A DNA stretch of 64,000 bases, taken from JACCVL01 sp963695375 (lineage in GTDB: Bacteria; Actinomycetota; Actinomycetes; Propionibacteriales; Nocardioidaceae). The position numbers and the translations under genes are program-made. This document shows, one piece after another, positions 27,675-36,734 of the stretch. How positions within the stretch are numbered: the stretch's first letter is position 1; each line of letters opens with the position of its first letter. Location of the stretch: NCBI GenBank assembly GCA_963695375.1, contig OY968767.1, positions 2,108,001 to 2,172,000 on the forward strand. The letters are read 5' to 3'. The notes beneath the pieces were generated by a model. The model did not search any database. It saw nothing but the letters and a program-made list of their open reading frames with translations, and was not told the origin of the DNA.

Positions 27675-29564
27675 ATGAGCCTGCTCGATGCCCTCGGCGG
27701 CCCGGGCGACCTCCGCGACCTTGACGACGACGCGCTCGCCGACCTCGCCGCCGAGATCCGGGAGCGGATCGTCACCGCGGTCTCCTCGCACAGCGGCCAC
27801 CTGGGGCCGAACCTCGGCGTGGTCGAGCTGACGCTGGCGCTGCACCGGGTCTTCGACTCGCCCCGGGATCGGATCCTCTTCGACACCGGCCACCAGGCCT
27901 ACGTGCACAAGATGGTCACCGGCCGGGCCGAGGGCTTCGCCCGGCTGCGGCAGGAGGGCGGGCTGTCCGGCTACCCCAGCCGGGCCGAGTCCGACCACGA
28001 CACGATCGAGAACTCGCACGCCTCCACCTCACTGTCGTACGCCGACGGCCTCGCGAAGGCGTACGCCGTCCGCGGCGAGGACCGGTACGTCGTGGCGGTG
28101 ATCGGCGACGGCGCACTGACCGGCGGCATGGCCTGGGAGGCCCTGAACCAGATCGCCACCGGCGACGACCGGCCGCTCGTGGTCGTGGTCAACGACAACG
28201 GCCGGTCCTACGCACCCACCGCCGGGGGCCTCGCGCTGCGGCTGGCGGCCGCCCGGACCAACCCCGGCTACGAGAAGCTGCTGGCCCGGGTCAAGAGCCG
28301 GCTGCACCGGGTCAAGCTGCTCGGCCCGCCCGCCTACGACGCCCTGCACGCGATGAAGCGCGGGCTCAAGGACGCGATCGCCCCGCAGGGGCTCTTCGAG
28401 GACCTCGGCATCAAGTACGTCGGGCCGCTGGACGGCCACGACCGCAACGCCGTCGAGCACGCGCTGGAGCACGCCAAACGGTTCCGCGGACCGGTCATCG
28501 TGCACGTGATCACCGAGAAGGGGCACGGCTACGAGCGGGCGGTCGCGGACACCATCGACCAGATGCACCAGGTCGCCCCGTTCGACCCGGACACGGGGGA
28601 GTCGCTCGCCGAGCCGGTGACCACCTGGACGCACGTGTTCCGGGACGAGATCGCCGTGTTGGCGGCCGAGCGGGAGGACATCGTCGGGATCACGGCCGCG
28701 ATGCTGCAGCCGACCGGGCTGGACGCGTTCGCGGACAAGTTCCCGGACCGCGTCTACGACGTCGGGATCGCCGAGCAGCACGCCGTCACCAGCGCCGCCG
28801 GGCTGGCGCTCGGCGGCCTGCACCCGGTGGTGGCGGTCTACTCCACCTTCCTCAACCGGGCCTTCGACCAGACCCTGCTGGACGTCGCGCTGCACGACTG
28901 CGCGGTCACGTTCGTGCTCGACCGGGCCGGGCTCACCGGTGACGACGGCCCCTCGCACAACGGCATGTGGGACCTGTCCGTGCTCGGCATCGTTCCCGGC
29001 ATGCGGGTCGCGGCGCCCCGGGACGGCGCCCGCCTGCGTGAGCTGCTGCGCGAGGCGGTGGCGGTCGACGACGGCCCGACCGCGGTGCGGTTCGCCAAGG
29101 GGCCGGTGCTGCCCGACCTGGAGCCGATGGACACGGTGACCGGTCTCGACCTGATGGTCCGGACCGGGCCCGGTGAGCTGGCGGGCGGTGTGCTGCTCGT
29201 CGGCACCGGCGCGATGGTGCACGTGGCCGTCGAGGCCGCCCGGCTGTTGGCCGACGGTCCCGACGCGCCACCGGTCACCGTGGTCGACCCGCGCTGGGTG
29301 CTCCCGGTCGCGCCGGCCCTGGTCGAGCTGGCCGGCCGGCACGATCTGGTGGTGACCGTCGAGGACAACGGGCGGTCCGGTGGCTTCGGCTCCGCCGTCA
29401 CCGCCGCGCTCGTGGACGCCCGGGTGGACACTCCGATCCAGGTGCACGCGGTGCCCCAGCGGTTCTTCGACCACGCGAAGCGAGCCGTGCTGCTCGAACG
29501 GTCCGGGCTGTCCGCGGAGGCAATCGCCGCCGCAGTCCGCCACCGGCTGCACGAGCAGGCCTGA
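27675..29564 (+). CDS. dxs: 1-deoxy-D-xylulose-5-phosphate synthase
   Basis: First enzyme of the MEP isoprenoid pathway, joining pyruvate and glyceraldehyde-3-phosphate with thiamine diphosphate. The 629 residues show SGHLGPNLGVVELTLALH, DTGHQAYVHKMVTGR, the ThDP/Mg motif GDGALTGGMAWEALN (G144-D145-G146), VNDNGRSYAPT, and the transketolase-type IAEQHAVTSAAGLA and DRAGLTGDDGPSHNG. The length is usual for the family. ATG at 27675 is preceded by a 45-base leader. The intergenic region upstream holds repeat array B. Confidence 0.96.
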   Translation: MSLLDALGGPGDLRDLDDDALADLAAEIRERIVTAVSSHSGHLGPNLGVVELTLALHRVFDSPRDRILFDTGHQAYVHKMVTGRAEGFARLRQEGGLSGYPSRAESDHDTIENSHASTSLSYADGLAKAYAVRGEDRYVVAVIGDGALTGGMAWEALNQIATGDDRPLVVVVNDNGRSYAPTAGGLALRLAAARTNPGYEKLLARVKSRLHRVKLLGPPAYDALHAMKRGLKDAIAPQGLFEDLGIKYVGPLDGHDRNAVEHALEHAKRFRGPVIVHVITEKGHGYERAVADTIDQMHQVAPFDPDTGESLAEPVTTWTHVFRDEIAVLAAEREDIVGITAAMLQPTGLDAFADKFPDRVYDVGIAEQHAVTSAAGLALGGLHPVVAVYSTFLNRAFDQTLLDVALHDCAVTFVLDRAGLTGDDGPSHNGMWDLSVLGIVPGMRVAAPRDGARLRELLREAVAVDDGPTAVRFAKGPVLPDLEPMDTVTGLDLMVRTGPGELAGGVLLVGTGAMVHVAVEAARLLADGPDAPPVTVVDPRWVLPVAPALVELAGRHDLVVTVEDNGRSGGFGSAVTAALVDARVDTPIQVHAVPQRFFDHAKRAVLLERSGLSAEAIAAAVRHRLHEQA

Positions 29565-29656
29565 CTCGCCCGTCGACCGGTCCCGCGTTGCGGCTCGCCG
29601 CGCGGCGGCATTGGCCCTACGGTATGCCCGTCCGGTCGCCGGAGAAGGGGACAGCG

Positions 29657-31162
29657 ATGAGCGTCATGCGCACCAAGTCCGTCGAGCAGTGCATCAAGGA
29701 CACCGAGGAGCCGGAGCACCGGCTCCGCAAGGACCTGTCCGCGGCGGACCTGATCGTCTTCGGCGTCGGCGTCTGTGTGGGCGCCGGGATCTTCATCCTC
29801 ACCGGCCAGGTCGCGGCGAGCAACGCCGGTCCCGGGGTGGCGATCTCGTTCCTCTTCGCCGGCACCGCCTGCGCGCTGGCCGCGCTGTGCTACGCCGAGT
29901 TCGCCTCGACCGTCCCGGTCGCCGGCTCGGCGTACACCTTCTCCTACGCGAGCTTCGGTGAGCTGATCGCCTGGGCGATCGGGTGGGACCTGATCCTCGA
30001 GTTCACCATCGGCTCCGCCGCGCTGTCGGTCGGCTTCTCCGGCTACCTGGTCGACCTGCTCGACGGCACTCCGCTGGCCATCCCGGCCTCGCTGCAGGCG
30101 GCGGAGAAGGACGGAATCGTCAACCTGCCCGCCCTCCTGCTCGCGCTGCTGGTGATGGCCGTGCTGATCATGGGGATCAAGCTGTCCAGCCGGTTCAACC
30201 AGATCGTCGTGGTGATCAAGCTGGCGGTCATCGCGCTCGTGGTCGGCGCCGGCATCAGCTACATCAAGGCGGAGAACTACTCCCCGTTCGTACCCCCGAG
30301 CGAGCCGGCGCCGAGCGGCGAGGGGGGCAGCTGGCTCAAGGTCCCGCTGATCGAGTCGCTGCTCGGCCTGGAGCCCGCCGTGTACGGCTTCGGCGGCCTG
30401 GTGGCCGGCGCGGCCGTCGTCTTCTTCGCCTTCATCGGCTTCGACATCCTCGCCACCACGGCCGAGGAGACCAAGAACCCGCAGCGGGACATGCCGATCG
30501 GCATCATCGGCGCGCTCGCCATCGTCACCGTCCTCTACATGGCGGTGAGCCTGGTGATCACCGGCATGCAGAGCTACACCCAGATCGACCCGGCCAGCGC
30601 CGCTCCGCTGTCGGACGCGTTCGACGCGGTGGGGTTGGAGTGGATGGCGAACGTGATCGCGGCCGGAGCGTGCATCGGGCTGGTCGTGGTCGCGATGATC
30701 CTCATGCTCGGGCAGACCCGGGTGGCCTTCGCGATGGCCCGCGACGGCCTGCTCCCGCCCTGGCTGGCCAAGGTGCACCCGAAGTACGGCACGCCGCACC
30801 GGCTGACCGTCATCGTCGGCATCGCGGTCGCCGCGCTGGCGGGCTTCCTGCCGCTCGGCACCCTGACCGATCTGGTGAACATCGGCACGCTGTTCGCGTT
30901 CGTGCTGGTCAGCGTCGGCGTGGTGATCCTCCGCCGCACCGACCCGGACCTGCCCCGGGCCTTCCGGGTGCCTGCGGCGCCGCTCGTCGCCACCCTCGCG
31001 GTGCTGTCCTGCCTGTACCTGATGCTCAACCTCCCGGGCGAGACCTGGGTCCGGTTCGCGGTCTGGATGGCGATCGGCATCGTCGTCTACTTCCTGTACG
31101 GCCGGACCAGGAGCCGGCAGGCGGTGCGGCACGCGGAGCAGGCGGCCGCCCGCACCGGCTGA
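29657..31162 (+). CDS. APC-family amino acid permease (cationic amino acid transporter type)
   Basis: 501-residue membrane protein with about 12-14 hydrophobic segments. The N-terminal SAADLIVFGVGVCVGAGIFILTG and AGPGVAISFLFAG, and the central FFAFIGFDILATTAEETKNP, are typical of CAT/YhdG-type permeases. ATG at 29657 follows GGAGAAGGGG (29641-29650) with good spacing. TACGGT near 29620 may be the -10 element. The substrate is probably an amino acid; which one is not shown. Confidence 0.88.
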   Translation: MSVMRTKSVEQCIKDTEEPEHRLRKDLSAADLIVFGVGVCVGAGIFILTGQVAASNAGPGVAISFLFAGTACALAALCYAEFASTVPVAGSAYTFSYASFGELIAWAIGWDLILEFTIGSAALSVGFSGYLVDLLDGTPLAIPASLQAAEKDGIVNLPALLLALLVMAVLIMGIKLSSRFNQIVVVIKLAVIALVVGAGISYIKAENYSPFVPPSEPAPSGEGGSWLKVPLIESLLGLEPAVYGFGGLVAGAAVVFFAFIGFDILATTAEETKNPQRDMPIGIIGALAIVTVLYMAVSLVITGMQSYTQIDPASAAPLSDAFDAVGLEWMANVIAAGACIGLVVVAMILMLGQTRVAFAMARDGLLPPWLAKVHPKYGTPHRLTVIVGIAVAALAGFLPLGTLTDLVNIGTLFAFVLVSVGVVILRRTDPDLPRAFRVPAAPLVATLAVLSCLYLMLNLPGETWVRFAVWMAIGIVVYFLYGRTRSRQAVRHAEQAAARTG

Positions 31163-31201
31163 CCGGAATGCGGGTCGCGCCGACGCGGTTGGCACGACAC
31201 G

Positions 31202-32158
31202 ATGGACCTGATGCGATGGCGACGGCGTGACCCGGACCCGGAGGTCGCGGCGGCCCAGCCGAGCGACGGGTTGCTCGAGATCTCCCGCGACCCGGGCCAC
31301 GGCCTGGTCCTGGTGCACGCCCTCGACGGCTTCCTGTCCGCCGGGCAGGCCGGCCGGCTGGCCGCTCAGCACCTGCGCAGCGCGCACCCGGGGCACGGAG
31401 ACGTGGTGGCCCGGCTGGACCTGGACGCACTGTTCGACTACCGCGCCCGGCGCCCGCCGCTGGCCTTCGACGAGGACCACTACGCCGCGTACGAGGCGCC
31501 GCGGCTCGACGTGCGCCGGCTGACCGACGCCGCCGGGACGCCGTTCCTGCTGTTGGCCGGTCCCGAGCCGGACTATCGCTGGGAGGGGTTCACCGACGCC
31601 GTCCGCCGGCTGGTCGAGCAGCTCGAGATCCGGCTGGTCGTCGGGGTCGGTGCGGTGCCGATGGCGGTGCCGCACACCCGGCCGGTGGTGGTCACGGCGC
31701 ACGCCACCCGGCCCGAGCTGGTGGACCGGCCGAACGTGTGGTCCGGACGGCTCACCGTCCCGGCGAGCGCGCAGGCGGTGCTCGAGCTGCGGCTGGGGGA
31801 GGCCGGTCACGACGCGTTGGGCTACGTCGCGCACGTGCCGCACTACGTCTCCGGGCTGGAGTTCCCGGCCGCCTCGGTCACCCTGCTGGAGGCCGCCGGC
31901 GCCGCGGCGGGGCTCACCTTCGACCTCGACGCGCTGCGGGAGGCGGCTCGGCTCACCGCCGAGGAGGTGGACCGGCAGGTCGCCGAGCAGGAGGGCGGCG
32001 AGGTGCTGGCGGCGCTGGAGCAGCAGTACGACGCGTTCTCCCGCGGGGCCGGCCGTTCGATGCTCGCCCGGGACGAGGACCTGCCCACCGCCGACCAGCT
32101 CGGTCAGCAGTTCGAGCAGTTCCTCGCCGGCCTCGACCGGCGCGAGGGGCGGGACTGA
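31202..32158 (+). CDS. PAC2 family protein
   Basis: 318-residue protein of the PAC2 (proteasome assembly chaperone 2-like) family, common in proteasome-bearing and other actinobacteria. The core is LVLVHALDGFLSAGQAGRLAAQHL, LLLAGPEPDYRWEGFTDAV and VGVGAVPMAVPHTRP, ending with a helical tail. Its biochemical function is not established. ATG at 31202 is used, and ATG at 31211 is also possible. No proteasome genes are in this window. Confidence 0.85.
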   Translation: MDLMRWRRRDPDPEVAAAQPSDGLLEISRDPGHGLVLVHALDGFLSAGQAGRLAAQHLRSAHPGHGDVVARLDLDALFDYRARRPPLAFDEDHYAAYEAPRLDVRRLTDAAGTPFLLLAGPEPDYRWEGFTDAVRRLVEQLEIRLVVGVGAVPMAVPHTRPVVVTAHATRPELVDRPNVWSGRLTVPASAQAVLELRLGEAGHDALGYVAHVPHYVSGLEFPAASVTLLEAAGAAAGLTFDLDALREAARLTAEEVDRQVAEQEGGEVLAALEQQYDAFSRGAGRSMLARDEDLPTADQLGQQFEQFLAGLDRREGRD

Positions 32159-32238
32159 CCCGCTCCAGCCCTTTCGCAGACCGTGGCGGCGGGTGCAGGG
32201 TGGAAGCCACCCGTACCAGCGAGAGGAGCGCGACCACC

Positions 32239-32439
32239 ATGCATGCCGATGTGGGCGACCGGCTGCGAGTACGCGGTCGGGTCGTCGGTCAGCCGGAGCA
32301 GGTCGTCGAGGTGCTGGAGGTGCACGGCGACGACGGCGCGCCGCCGTACCTGGTCCGTCACGACGACGGTCACGAGGGCCTGATGTTCCCGGGTCCGGAC
32401 GCCTCCGTCGAGCACGCGGGCGGCGACCGCTCGGGCTGA
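32239..32439 (+). CDS. DUF1918 domain protein
   Basis: 66-residue protein with the small SH3-like DUF1918 fold: MHADVGDRLRVRGRVVGQP, VEVLEVHGDDGAPPYLVRH and DDGHEGLMFPGPDASVEH. The family is widespread in actinobacteria and of unknown function. GAGAGGAGCG lies 9 bases upstream of the ATG as a ribosome-binding site. It stands between PAC2 and tesB. Confidence 0.88.
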   Translation: MHADVGDRLRVRGRVVGQPEQVVEVLEVHGDDGAPPYLVRHDDGHEGLMFPGPDASVEHAGGDRSG

Positions 32440-32470
32440 GGACCCGTACCCGCATGGCAGGATGCCGCGG

Positions 32471-33337
32471 GTGCCGACCTCAGTCCGCGAGCTCGTCGAC
32501 ATCCTCGACCTCGAGCGGCTCGAGCTCGACCTCTACCGCGGCGCGCAGCCGCCGCGGTCCACGCTGCAGCGCGTCTTCGGCGGGCAGGTGGCCGCGCAGG
32601 CGCTGATGGCCGCCTGCCGCAGCGTCGACCCGGACCGGGCCGTGCACTCCATGCATTCGTACTTCCTGCGCGGCGGGGACACCGCGGTCCCGATCGTCTA
32701 CGACGTGGAGCGGATCCGGGACGGCTCCTCGTTCAGCACCCGCCGGGTGTCCGCTCGCCAGCACGGCACGGTGATCTTCTACCTGACCGCGTCGTTCCAG
32801 CGGGCAGAGAGCGGCTTCGAGCACCAGGACACCCTCCCGGACGTCCCGGCGGCCGACGACTGTCCCGACCTGGCCGAGGTGCTCGGCCAGATCAGCACCC
32901 GGGCCGAGGACTCCTGGCGGCGGGAGTGGTCGGCGCTGGACGTGCACTACGCCGGGGACAGCAGAGCCGGCGGGACGATCGAGGCGCACGGCCGGCCGGC
33001 CCGGCAGCGGCTGTGGTTCCGCGCCAGTGGCGAGCTGCCGGCCGATCCGGTGCTGAACACCTGCGTGCTCACCTACGCCAGCGACCTCACCCTGCTCAGC
33101 ACCAGCCTGGTGCCGCACGGGGTGCTGATCGGCCAGCCGGGGCTGCAGGCCGCCTCCCTGGACCACGCGGTGTGGTTCCACCGGCCGGTGCGGGCGGACC
33201 GGTGGCTGCTCTACGACCAGGTGTCGCCGGCGGCGACCGGCGGACGCGGCTTCGCCCAGGCGCGGATCTTCTCCGCCGACGGCGTGCTGGTGGCGTCGGT
33301 CGCCCAGGAGGGGCTGATCAGGCAGGTGCGCGGCTGA
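32471..33337 (+). CDS. tesB: Acyl-CoA thioesterase II
   Basis: Double hot-dog thioesterase that hydrolyses acyl-CoA to free acid and CoA. The 288 residues include QRVFGGQVAAQALMAAC, HSMHSYFLRGGDTAVPIVYDVE, STRRVSARQHG and the second half SLDHAVWFHRPVRADRWLLYDQ, with the usual D/Q/T-type active site of TesB. GTG at 32471 (VPTSVRELVDILDLE) fits the family N-terminus and has CAGGAT (32458-32463) seven bases upstream; ATG at 32462 would fall inside that -10 element. The last 20 bp overlap the convergent epimerase gene. Confidence 0.9.
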   Translation: MPTSVRELVDILDLERLELDLYRGAQPPRSTLQRVFGGQVAAQALMAACRSVDPDRAVHSMHSYFLRGGDTAVPIVYDVERIRDGSSFSTRRVSARQHGTVIFYLTASFQRAESGFEHQDTLPDVPAADDCPDLAEVLGQISTRAEDSWRREWSALDVHYAGDSRAGGTIEAHGRPARQRLWFRASGELPADPVLNTCVLTYASDLTLLSTSLVPHGVLIGQPGLQAASLDHAVWFHRPVRADRWLLYDQVSPAATGGRGFAQARIFSADGVLVASVAQEGLIRQVRG

Positions 33338-34301
33338 GCAGCTCGGCCGCCCGCTCGTCGGTGAGGCCGACCTCGCCGGTGCGGAAGGTCCCGCCGTCTC
33401 GCATCCAGCGCCAGGTGTCCAGCACGGTCTCGGGGAAGGGCCGGGCGCGCAGGCCGGTCGCCCGCGCCCGGCCGGGGTCGAGCGCCATCACCTGCTCGTG
33501 CGCCCCCTCGCTCCACAGCGGCAGCTGGCTGCCGTCCACGCCCTGGTCCCGCAGCCAGCCGCCGTCGACCTCGCGCAGCTCGGTGTCGGCGGGGCCGACG
33601 GCGGCCGCCATCCCGGCCAGCATGTCGCCGAAGGTGAAGCCGGGGTCGGTCGAGCAGGCGTGCAGTGCCCCCGTGACCCCGTCCTCCAGCAGCCGGACCA
33701 TCCACTCGCCCATGTCCACGCCGTCGACGAGCTGCACCGGCGCGTCCAGCGGGCCGGGCGCCAGCACGGTGCCGCCCCGGCTGATCCGGTCCAGCCACCA
33801 GCAGAACCGGTCCGTCGTGTCGTACGGGCCGACCACGTAGGTCGGCCGCACCACCGTCAGCCGGTCGTGCAGCGTTGCGGCGGTGCGTTCGCAGGCGACC
33901 TTGAGGCCGCCGTACGTCTGGTCCGACATCGGCACCGTGTCCGGGTCGTCGGCATCCAGCTCGGCCAGCGGGATGTCCTCGTCCCCTCCCGGCCGGGGCG
34001 GGTCGGCGTAGGCGGAGACCGACGACACGAACAGGTGCTGGCCGCCGCCGCCGTCCAGTGCCTCGGCGAGCGAGCGGACCTGGCGGGGCCAGTAGCCGCA
34101 GACGTCGGCGGTCGCGTCGAAGCGCCGGCCGCGCAGCACCGACAGGTCGGCGTCCCGGTCGGCGTGCAGGTGCTCGACCTCGGGGAACGGCTCGTCGGCG
34201 CCGCCGCGGTGCAGCAGTGTCACCGCGTGCCCGCCCGCGATGGCCGACCGGACGAGGTGCCGACCGACGAAACGGGTGCCGCCGATGACCAAGAGGTCCA
34301 T
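33318..34301 (-). CDS. NAD-dependent epimerase/reductase-like protein
   Basis: 327-residue extended short-chain dehydrogenase with the Rossmann motif MDLLVIGGTRFVGRHL, LFVSSVSAYAD and the YGGLK catalytic tyrosine-lysine region (SDQTYGGLKVACE). It resembles atypical NAD-dependent epimerases acting on nucleotide sugars or reductases; the substrate is unknown. ATG at 34301 has TAGGCT on the minus strand (34314-34309) seven bases upstream. It overlaps the end of tesB by 20 bp, tail to tail. Confidence 0.83.
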   Translation of the reverse strand: MDLLVIGGTRFVGRHLVRSAIAGGHAVTLLHRGGADEPFPEVEHLHADRDADLSVLRGRRFDATADVCGYWPRQVRSLAEALDGGGGQHLFVSSVSAYADPPRPGGDEDIPLAELDADDPDTVPMSDQTYGGLKVACERTAATLHDRLTVVRPTYVVGPYDTTDRFCWWLDRISRGGTVLAPGPLDAPVQLVDGVDMGEWMVRLLEDGVTGALHACSTDPGFTFGDMLAGMAAAVGPADTELREVDGGWLRDQGVDGSQLPLWSEGAHEQVMALDPGRARATGLRARPFPETVLDTWRWMRDGGTFRTGEVGLTDERAAELLSRAPA

Positions 34302-34373
34302 GCCCCGGAGCCTAGGGGTAGTCACGGCGTGGTCCCTTGACTACATTGCGTCACCGTGCTGTGACCCGAGTGA

Positions 34374-34390
34374 CACGTGAGGCACACGTG
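34374..34390. repeat. Twin CACGTG palindromes ahead of the M23 peptidase gene
   Basis: CACGTG occurs at 34374-34379 and 34385-34390, one helical turn apart (11 bp). They lie downstream of a possible -35 TTGACT (34338) and 33 bp before the start codon. They could be an operator, but no regulator is known. Confidence 0.3.
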
Positions 34391-34422
34391 GACGAGCGGT
34401 CTGGCCGGAAAGGGTCGGTCCC

Positions 34423-35610
34423 ATGCTCCCCGCTGCCGTACGCACCGTCGCCACCACCGCCGCGCTCGTCCTCGCCTCCAGCGCCTTCTCGCCCGCGCTG
34501 GCGGCGATGTGGGAGCCGGACTTCGAGGCCCCGTTCGGCTGCGGACAGCGCTGGTACGCCAGCACTCGGTCCGGGCACAGCCCGAGCTACTACTCGGTCG
34601 ACTTCAATGCCGACGACGACTACCGCGCGCCGGTGCTGATGAGCGCGCCGGGGGTCGTCACCGACGTGGTGGACCTCGGGAACTCGTCGTACGGCAAGTA
34701 CGTCGTCGTCGACCACGGCCAGAACTGGACCACGCTCTACGCGCACCTGGACGCCCAGTGGGTGGTCGAGGGGCAGTGGCTCGACCAGGGCCAGTTCATC
34801 GGCCTGCTCGGCACCACCGGCGGGTCGACCGGTCCGCACCTGCACTTCGAGGAGCGACTCAACCGGGTCGACCAGCACGCGGTCTTCCACGGCACCGCCC
34901 TGGACTACGACAGCACCATCACCAGCCACAACTGCGGCGACGTGCCGATCACCGGGGACTGGAACGGCGACCGCCGCACCGACGTCGGCGTGTTCCGGCC
35001 GACGGCGAACGGCGGCCTGTTCCGGCTGCGCCAGCCCGCCGGCAAGGTGACGAAGATCCGGCTCGGCGGGGCGATGGACCGGCCGGTGACCGGTGACTGG
35101 AACGGCGACGGCCAGACCGACGTGGGGGTGTGGCAGCGCAAGAAGCGCACCTTCGTGCTGCGTGGGCCGGCCGGCAAGACCACCAGCATCCGCTTCGGGT
35201 CGCGGCGCGACCTGCCCATCACCGGCGACTGGAACGGCGACGGCACGACCGAGGTCGGCGTCTTCCGGCCGCGCAAGTCCAAGGTCCGGCTGCGGGACGG
35301 GGCCGGCCAGGTCACCCGCTTCCGCTTCGGCTCGCCGGCGGCGGTTCCGGTGACCGGAGACTGGGATGGTGACGGGCGGGGTGACGTGGGCGCGTTCAAT
35401 GTGCGCACCGGCACCTGGTCGCTCCGTTCGACCAAGACCGGTCGGGTCACCACCGAGTCCTTCGGCAGCACCGGGACGCTGCCGGTGCCGGGGGACTGGG
35501 ACGGCGACGGCAGCACCACGCTCGGCACCTGGGGTCCGAGCAACGCCACCTTCATCCAGCAGACCGGGAGCACGACGACGCGGGTGACGTTCGGGAACCA
35601 GCGTCGCTGA
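34423..35610 (+). CDS. Secreted M23 metallopeptidase with five FG-GAP/VCBS-like repeats
   Basis: 395-residue secreted protein. A signal peptide (residues 1-28, ending SPALA) is followed by a LytM-type M23 domain with zinc ligands in GHSPSYYSVDF and the HxH motif GPHLHFEERL (about 145-155). From about 174 to 370 there are five repeats of the form P-x-TGDWNGDG-x-T-DVGV, with DxDxDG-like calcium loops. M23 enzymes cut peptidoglycan cross-bridges or other glycine-rich peptides. The repeats may form a beta-propeller or adhesive domain. A ribosome-binding site GGAAAGG precedes ATG 34423. Confidence 0.88.
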   Translation: MLPAAVRTVATTAALVLASSAFSPALAAMWEPDFEAPFGCGQRWYASTRSGHSPSYYSVDFNADDDYRAPVLMSAPGVVTDVVDLGNSSYGKYVVVDHGQNWTTLYAHLDAQWVVEGQWLDQGQFIGLLGTTGGSTGPHLHFEERLNRVDQHAVFHGTALDYDSTITSHNCGDVPITGDWNGDRRTDVGVFRPTANGGLFRLRQPAGKVTKIRLGGAMDRPVTGDWNGDGQTDVGVWQRKKRTFVLRGPAGKTTSIRFGSRRDLPITGDWNGDGTTEVGVFRPRKSKVRLRDGAGQVTRFRFGSPAAVPVTGDWDGDGRGDVGAFNVRTGTWSLRSTKTGRVTTESFGSTGTLPVPGDWDGDGSTTLGTWGPSNATFIQQTGSTTTRVTFGNQRR

Positions 35611-35620
35611 TTGCTGCGGG

Positions 35621-36667
35621 TCAGTTGACGTCGCTCGGCCCAGGCAGCTGCTCGGACTCGGAGCCGTAGGTCTCGAGGTAGTCGTCGATCCGGTCCTCCG
35701 CCGTCGCCGTCCACAGCTCGCCGGCCTGTTGCTCGTCCAGGCGCACGATGCTGGCGCCGGCGTCGGTGGTGTCGAAGCTGCCGAACGGCGCGGTCAGGAA
35801 CGTCATGTCGCTGGTGCGTACTCCGCGCAGGGACAGGGCGAGGCTGCGGATCTTGCCGGTGTCGAACGACTCGTCCACCGTCAGGTTGCCGACCACGGCC
35901 CGCAGGGTCGAGGTCAACGTGAACGGGTTGGTCAGCGTGCCTCTGCTGAGGATCGTGCCCAGCATGGCGCGGAGGAAGTTCTGCTGCCGGTCGATGCGGT
36001 CGAAGTCACCACCCGGCAGCCCATACCGAGTGCGGACGTACTGCAACGACTCCTCACCGTCCAGCTGCTTGACACCCTCGCCCGGGACCGAGAGCTGCAC
36101 TCCGCCGAGAGCGTTGGTGATGTCCTCGAAGCCGTCCCAGTCGACCACCGCCAGGTGGTCCATCCGCAGCTCGGTCAGATTCTCGACCGTGGCGAGGTAG
36201 GCGGTCGGGCCGTAGAGCGAGAACGCGGCGTTGATCTTGTTCATGTCCGCCGGTTCGCCGACCTCGTCGTAGAGCCGCACATAGGAGTCGCGGGGGATCG
36301 AGATCAGGTACGCGCGCTGCCGGTCCGCGGTGACGTGCAGGACCATGATGGTGTCGGTGCGGAGCACGCCGGCGTCCCAGCCCCCCTCGGCGATCTCCGC
36401 GATGCTGCGCCCGTCTCCCTTGTCGACCCCCGCGAGCAGGATGTTCACCGAGTCGCCCTGCACCCGTGCGGGGCGGCTGTCGGCCGGCAGTGCCCCGGTG
36501 TCGAAGGTGTCGATGTTGCCCAGCTGCGCGTTGAGGTAGATGGCGAAGGCCGAGACGGCGACGACGAGCAGGCTGACCAGCCCGAGCAGTGACGCCAGAA
36601 CCGGGTGCCGGCGGAGGAGACCCCGACGCCTCGTCGAGGGCCGGTCCGGCTGCTGGTCGTGGCTCAT
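35621..36667 (-). CDS. LytR-CpsA-Psr (LCP) family protein
   Basis: 348-residue membrane-anchored LCP phosphotransferase, which attaches undecaprenyl-linked glycopolymers to peptidoglycan. A cytosolic basic start (STRRRGLLRRHP) precedes one transmembrane helix (LASLLGLVSLLVVAVSAFAIYL). The LCP domain contains the arginine-rich signatures LRTDTIMVLHV, LISIPRDSYVRLY, NKINAAFSLYG and YVRTRYGLPGGDFDRIDRQQ. CAGACT upstream on the minus strand, six bases before the ATG at 36667, suggests a leaderless transcript. The 3' end is 10 bp from the convergent M23 gene; both act on the cell wall. Confidence 0.92.
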   Translation of the reverse strand: MSHDQQPDRPSTRRRGLLRRHPVLASLLGLVSLLVVAVSAFAIYLNAQLGNIDTFDTGALPADSRPARVQGDSVNILLAGVDKGDGRSIAEIAEGGWDAGVLRTDTIMVLHVTADRQRAYLISIPRDSYVRLYDEVGEPADMNKINAAFSLYGPTAYLATVENLTELRMDHLAVVDWDGFEDITNALGGVQLSVPGEGVKQLDGEESLQYVRTRYGLPGGDFDRIDRQQNFLRAMLGTILSRGTLTNPFTLTSTLRAVVGNLTVDESFDTGKIRSLALSLRGVRTSDMTFLTAPFGSFDTTDAGASIVRLDEQQAGELWTATAEDRIDDYLETYGSESEQLPGPSDVN

Positions 36668-36734
36668 TGGTCCAGTCTGCCCGGACCCGCTCTGTTCTCC
36701 GCGGAGGCTGCCGGTGCCGCCGGGCGATTCACGG

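Noticed and set aside
28838..32455. 1205-codon open frame on the minus strand across dxs, the permease and PAC2
   Set aside because: It is antisense to well-recognised genes and its translation is rich in R, H, G and Q with no family similarity. This is the usual artefact of very GC-rich DNA.
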